This document shows positions 37,443 to 40,608 of a DNA stretch of 40,608 nucleotides, in pieces. Source of the stretch: Amycolatopsis sp. NBC_01480. GTDB taxonomy: Bacteria; Actinomycetota; Actinomycetes; Mycobacteriales; Pseudonocardiaceae. Both the position numbers and the translations under genes were made by a program. Each line of letters begins with the position of its first letter. Within the stretch, counting starts at the first letter, position 1. Location: assembly GCF_036227205.1 (NCBI RefSeq), contig NZ_CP109443.1, positions 1-40,608 on the forward strand. The letters are read 5' to 3'. A model generated the notes under the pieces. It saw only the letters and a list, made by a program, of their open reading frames with translations. It was not told where the DNA came from and did not search any database.

Positions 37443-38585
37443 TCAGGCGATGGGGAACTGCAGGCCGTTGCGGGTGATGATCTGTCCGGCGATCTCGCGG
37501 GCGGTGTCGCGGTGGTGGTCGCCGACGTCGCGGCGGCCGAGCAGCTGGTCGACCAGCCGGTGCAGTGGCCAGGTGATGAGCACGCCGTGGCGAGCGAGCA
37601 GCAGGCCCACGCGCCGGATGCGGTACAGGTCGGCGGTGTCCAGCCACGCGTAGAGCAGGATCTGCCACACCCAGCGGCCGACCTTCTCGGCGTCGCGGGT
37701 GCTGATCACGGTCTTGACGTCGATCAGCGTGCTGCCCTGCTCGCCGATGCCGGTCTCGGGGTCGACCGCGCCGAGCAGGATGTCCGCGTCGGCCCACTGG
37801 GGCACGATCGTGGGCGCAGCGATGCCGAGCGGCTGGCCACTGGCGGGGTTCCCGCCGAGTTTACGCAGGTCCCAGTGTGCGCCGGTGGCGTGCAGCTTCG
37901 CCGAGAGCGCGACCAGCTCGGCCACCTGGCGCTCGTCGACCAGGCCGCGCAGCTGCTCGACGCTCGGGCGCCGGGCGCCGGTGAACAGTGCGCCAAGCCG
38001 ATCGTCGACCTGCCCGCTGCGGTGGATGTCCTCGGCGGCGGAGAGCAGCCAGCTCGACCTCGCCAGCCCGGCCTCGGCGCCTGCCGAGCCCAGCGTCCCG
38101 GTCGGCGCGTGCGCGGCGAGGTAGGAACGGCTGCGCTCGAGCAATTCCGCCCACGCGCCCGCGGCCGCCGGCGGGACGGCGCCGCTGCGGTCGACCCCGA
38201 TGCCTCCGAGGTCCAGCCACGACGTCGCTCCCGGGCGGATGCCGAGCGCGCGGGCCCGGTACTCCGGCGGGAGGTCGCGGTGCGTCGGGTACCGGGCGGC
38301 CTGCTCGTGGGCCCATCCCCACGTCGCCCACCCGGCCCGGATCATCCCGAGCAGGGCGTAGTACGGCGGCGCGGGCTGCACCAGGTCGGCCACGCGCTGC
38401 CCGAACGCCCCGCCGATCTCAGCCCAGTGGCGCCCGGTGACCTCCCGGACCTGCGGACGGACCGGTTCGACGTCGCGGATGGCGGCCGCGACCTGCTCGA
38501 CCACGGCCGGGGTCCGGACCAGCGTCTCGGCGCACCAGGCCGCCAGTTTGCTACGCGGGTCGCGCAGCTCGGTCGTCAGTGACAC
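37443..38585 (-). CDS. PD-(D/E)XK nuclease-like protein
   Basis: The second half of this 380-residue protein carries a PD-(D/E)XK nuclease pattern: D266/D268 in ADADILLG, then D289-V-K291 in STLIDVKTV, and a helix with Q308 and Y312 in RWVWQILLYAWLD, as in RecB/Cas4-like nucleases. Near the N-terminus WAEIGGAFGQRV (E56) resembles the family's first motif. It may cut DNA or RNA, depending on partners. GTG 38585 lies six bases after the upstream stop, so it is part of a five-gene minus-strand unit with a coiled-coil protein and a membrane protein. Homology has not been tested by search; it is a motif-level call. Confidence 0.7.
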   Translation of the reverse strand: MSLTTELRDPRSKLAAWCAETLVRTPAVVEQVAAAIRDVEPVRPQVREVTGRHWAEIGGAFGQRVADLVQPAPPYYALLGMIRAGWATWGWAHEQAARYPTHRDLPPEYRARALGIRPGATSWLDLGGIGVDRSGAVPPAAAGAWAELLERSRSYLAAHAPTGTLGSAGAEAGLARSSWLLSAAEDIHRSGQVDDRLGALFTGARRPSVEQLRGLVDERQVAELVALSAKLHATGAHWDLRKLGGNPASGQPLGIAAPTIVPQWADADILLGAVDPETGIGEQGSTLIDVKTVISTRDAEKVGRWVWQILLYAWLDTADLYRIRRVGLLLARHGVLITWPLHRLVDQLLGRRDVGDHHRDTAREIAGQIITRNGLQFPIA

Positions 38586-38591
38586 CGCCGG

Positions 38592-38948
38592 TCAGCTCCT
38601 GGGCGCGTGCTGCCGGGACAGCTCGTCGATCATCGCCCGAACCTCGGACGTCAGCGGCGGAACCACGCAGTCCTCGCCCACCTCTTCCATGGAGACGGCG
38701 ACCGGGCCGGCCCACCCGGTCGGGTGGTGGTAGCCGACCGCGGACAGCACCGTGTCGGCGAGCGGGTTGCTCCGCTGCCCGGCGAAGCTATCGGTGAACC
38801 ACGCCCGCAACCGGCCCATGCCCTGCGAGCCGAGATCCGGAATCTCGCGCCGGATCGCCTCGTAGGCGCTCTCCCCGGCCGGGATCTGCCCGTACGTCAC
38901 GCGCCCGTCCGTGTGCAGCACGGCGTAGCCCTCGACGGCATCGGTCAT
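38592..38948 (-). CDS. Hypothetical protein (118 aa) upstream of the nuclease
   Basis: ATG 38948 has an excellent GAGGAGGAAG ribosome site. The 118-residue protein starts MTDAVEGYAVLHTDGRVTYG and has the outline of a small alpha/beta protein (YAVLHTDGRVTYGQIP; ESAYEAIRREIP; VEDCVVPPLT region). Short proteins with this kind of HTDG start occur on actinobacterial plasmids, but the role is unknown. It sits six bases before the nuclease-like gene, suggesting a shared function. Confidence 0.75.
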   Translation of the reverse strand: MTDAVEGYAVLHTDGRVTYGQIPAGESAYEAIRREIPDLGSQGMGRLRAWFTDSFAGQRSNPLADTVLSAVGYHHPTGWAGPVAVSMEEVGEDCVVPPLTSEVRAMIDELSRQHAPRS

Positions 38949-39030
38949 GACTTCCTCCTCGTCGACCCGGCGGGCCGGTCGTCGTCCGATCGGTTGGCGT
39001 GCAACGGAAAACCGGTCAGCGTACCGCCGG

Positions 39031-40590
39031 TCACCGACGTTTCCCGGAACCTTCACCGGGCTGGGTAGCGGCCTGCAGCTGGGTCCGCAGGTCGGCGAGC
39101 TGCCGGTCGTAGGTCGTGCGCAGGTCGGCCAGGCGCCGCTCGGTCTCCTCGGTGCCCGCGGTCCGGGCGTCGGTCACCCGCTGCTCGGCGGCCTGCAGCT
39201 CCCGGGTGTGCGCCCCGCGCTCGGTCTCCAGCTGGGCCTTCACGCCCGCCAGTTCCTCCCGGGCCTGCCCGGCCCGCTCGGTGGCCGTGCGCAGCTCGTC
39301 GGCGAGCGTGGCGCGCTCGGCCTCATGCCGGGTGCGCTGCGCCTCCAGCTCCCCGCGGTGCCGCTCGTCGTCGGCCTCGATCTTCGTGCGCAGCTGACCG
39401 AGCTCGGCCTGCGCCTGGCCCTGGGCGGTCTTGGCATCCTCGGCGGCCTGCGTGGCGCGGGCGGCGGTCTCCTCGGCGACCCGAACACGCTGGTCCGCGT
39501 CCTGGCGCGCCTGCTCGGCGGCTTCCTCGGCGAGCCGGATCTGCTCGTCGGCGGCGGCCTGGTGCTCGACGATCGCGCGGTCGCGCTCCTCCCGGGCCTC
39601 GGTCACCTTCGCCTCGGCGGCCTCCTCGGCGAGCCGGACGCTCTCGGCAGCGGCCTGCTCGGCCTCCCGGACCTGCCGTTCGGCCCGCGCCGTAGTCTCG
39701 CCCATCGCCTCGACGGCGGCCCGCTCGGCGGACTCGGCGTTCTCGACGCGGCCCTGGTCGAGCTCGGCCTGCTCCCGCTGCGCGGCTTCGGCGGCCGCCA
39801 CCCGCTCGCCCGCCTCCCGCTCGACCTGCTCCAGCCGCTCGGCCATTTCCAGGGTCGCGGACCGGGCCTCCTCCTCGCCGGCGCGCGCCCGGTCGGCGGC
39901 GGCGGCGGCTTCGCGGGCGCGCTGCTCGGCGGCCAGCTTCACCTCGCGGGCCTGGCCGACGAGTTTGTCGGCGTCGTGCTGCACCGACTCGAACTCGGCC
40001 TGCCGGGCGTCATCGTCGCCGATGCGGGAGATCGCGCTGCGCAGCTGGTCCATGTGACGGGCGTTGACGGCCTGCTGGTCGGCGAACAGCTGGACGACGC
40101 GTTCCACGATGACGGGCACGGTCTCGCGGGCCAGCTGCACCGGGCGCTCGTTGCTCGGGTCGGTGGGCACCGGCGTGGCCAGCGCCTCGCGCGGCCCGAC
40201 GTCCTCCAGGCGCTCCTTGAGCCGGAACGCGGTCATCCCGGAGTGCGCGGGCTTGCCCTCGGCGTCGCGCACCACGTCGCAGTAGACGGGCGCCGGTCCG
40301 CCTTTCGCGCCCGGCTTGCGCGGCCGGGGCGCCTCGAAGCAGCCTGGGTAGCCGCAGAAGCGCGACCACACCGCCTTGGGCTGGGTCGTCCGCATCCACT
40401 CGTGCAGCCCGAACAGGTCGCCCTGCTGCTCGCCGAACTCCGCCGTCACCTGCTCGGCGGCCTCGGCCGTGAGCGCGCCGACCTCGACGGCCTCGCCGAT
40501 CGCCGCGCGCACCGCCTCCCGAGCGGTCGCCACGTCCGCGACCTGCGGGTTTACCTGCTCTGCCCGGCCCGAACCATCGTTCTCCGTCAT
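39031..40590 (-). CDS. Long coiled-coil protein with zinc motif, KfrA-like
   Basis: The first ~160 residues of this 519-residue protein include a cysteine/histidine set (FCGYPGC with C79 and C84, then C104 and H116) and a DNA-binding-like helical start. From about 170 to 505 it is a nearly unbroken Glu/Ala/Arg/Gln coiled coil. This plan (small N-terminal DNA-binding part plus long coiled coil) recalls KfrA, a plasmid stability protein that binds its promoter and forms filaments. If the plasmid is circular, the AT-rich dyad at 3-62 is its likely operator. Similarity to KfrA is architectural; the zinc motif is not part of classic KfrA. Confidence 0.8.
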   Translation of the reverse strand: MTENDGSGRAEQVNPQVADVATAREAVRAAIGEAVEVGALTAEAAEQVTAEFGEQQGDLFGLHEWMRTTQPKAVWSRFCGYPGCFEAPRPRKPGAKGGPAPVYCDVVRDAEGKPAHSGMTAFRLKERLEDVGPREALATPVPTDPSNERPVQLARETVPVIVERVVQLFADQQAVNARHMDQLRSAISRIGDDDARQAEFESVQHDADKLVGQAREVKLAAEQRAREAAAAADRARAGEEEARSATLEMAERLEQVEREAGERVAAAEAAQREQAELDQGRVENAESAERAAVEAMGETTARAERQVREAEQAAAESVRLAEEAAEAKVTEAREERDRAIVEHQAAADEQIRLAEEAAEQARQDADQRVRVAEETAARATQAAEDAKTAQGQAQAELGQLRTKIEADDERHRGELEAQRTRHEAERATLADELRTATERAGQAREELAGVKAQLETERGAHTRELQAAEQRVTDARTAGTEETERRLADLRTTYDRQLADLRTQLQAATQPGEGSGKRR

Positions 40591-40608
40591 GCCCTAAGAG
40601 TATCATTT

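Noticed and set aside
1..40608. Linear plasmid with telomeres
   Set aside because: The two ends do not form terminal inverted repeats, and no telomere-like palindrome series is seen at either end.
1..40608. CRISPR arrays, tRNA, rRNA, insertion sequences
   Set aside because: No regularly spaced repeats with unique spacers, no tRNA T-arm/acceptor patterns, no rRNA-like stretches and no transposase motifs with terminal inverted repeats were found.

Overview
The window looks like a complete or near-complete GC-rich (about 70% G+C) actinomycete plasmid. Signs of an Actinomycetota host, most plausibly Pseudonocardiales or Streptomyces-like, are: a very large MobF (TraA-type) relaxase-helicase, an XRE regulator paired with a DUF397 protein, an SSB with the tail PDEPPF, many GTG/TTG starts, and chained overlaps of the ATGA/GTGA type. 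No gene is cut at either end. Both ends lie in one AT-rich intergenic stretch upstream of the coiled-coil gene 39031..40590, so the sequence may be a circular replicon opened there. Closure is an inference and I cannot prove it.

Layout. (1) 161-3126, minus strand: an accessory DNA-metabolism operon (two unknown proteins, two very small proteins, SSB, an unknown protein, a SprT-like metallopeptidase) driven by a TTGACT-N18-TAGACT promoter overlapped by a palindrome. (2) 3128-6656: a duplicated non-coding block, a PrimPol-type replication protein, an AT-rich leader that is a candidate oriV, a small DNA-binding-like protein and a SLOG/DUF2493 protein. (3) 7160-9304: a minus-strand trio of small genes divergent from a parA / ribbon-helix-helix partition pair. 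Two identical-format arrays of TGCTAGCAA iterons are present, one upstream of parA and one inside the coding sequence of the parB-like gene. (4) 9365-12627: a four-helix membrane protein, then a cargo pair (D-2-hydroxyacid dehydrogenase and a GntR-P-loop kinase fusion). (5) 12665-24641: the transfer region, with a VirD4-like coupling protein, a DUF4913-like protein, a winged-helix/DUF3800 pair, the TraA relaxase, a strong oriT candidate (three 3-nt-loop hairpins and a twin 17-bp repeat) and a coiled-coil HTH protein beside it. (6) 24674-31973: small unknown genes, a gene broken by two single-base shifts, an orphan C5-cytosine methyltransferase under the same type of promoter as region 1, zinc-ribbon proteins and a tyrosine recombinase. 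(7) 32027-36201: a Nudix-like protein, the XRE/DUF397 pair with its operator, and a chain of tiny coupled genes. (8) 36173-40590, minus strand: a coiled-coil zinc-motif protein, an unknown protein, a PD-(D/E)XK nuclease-like protein, another unknown protein and a five-helix membrane protein.

Reading together: rep, parA/parB-like, the tyrosine recombinase and probably the coiled-coil protein maintain the plasmid. TraA, the coupling protein, oriT and accessory proteins process and move DNA. SSB, SprT and the methyltransferase look like an entry or establishment set, since the first operon and the methyltransferase share one promoter/operator design. No VirB4-type ATPase or other mating-pair gene is recognisable, so the mating channel is either unrecognised or supplied elsewhere. 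Several dispersed short DNA motifs (notably GGACCTGCGGAAA, six copies) are read in different frames and strands, which suggests DNA-level selection.
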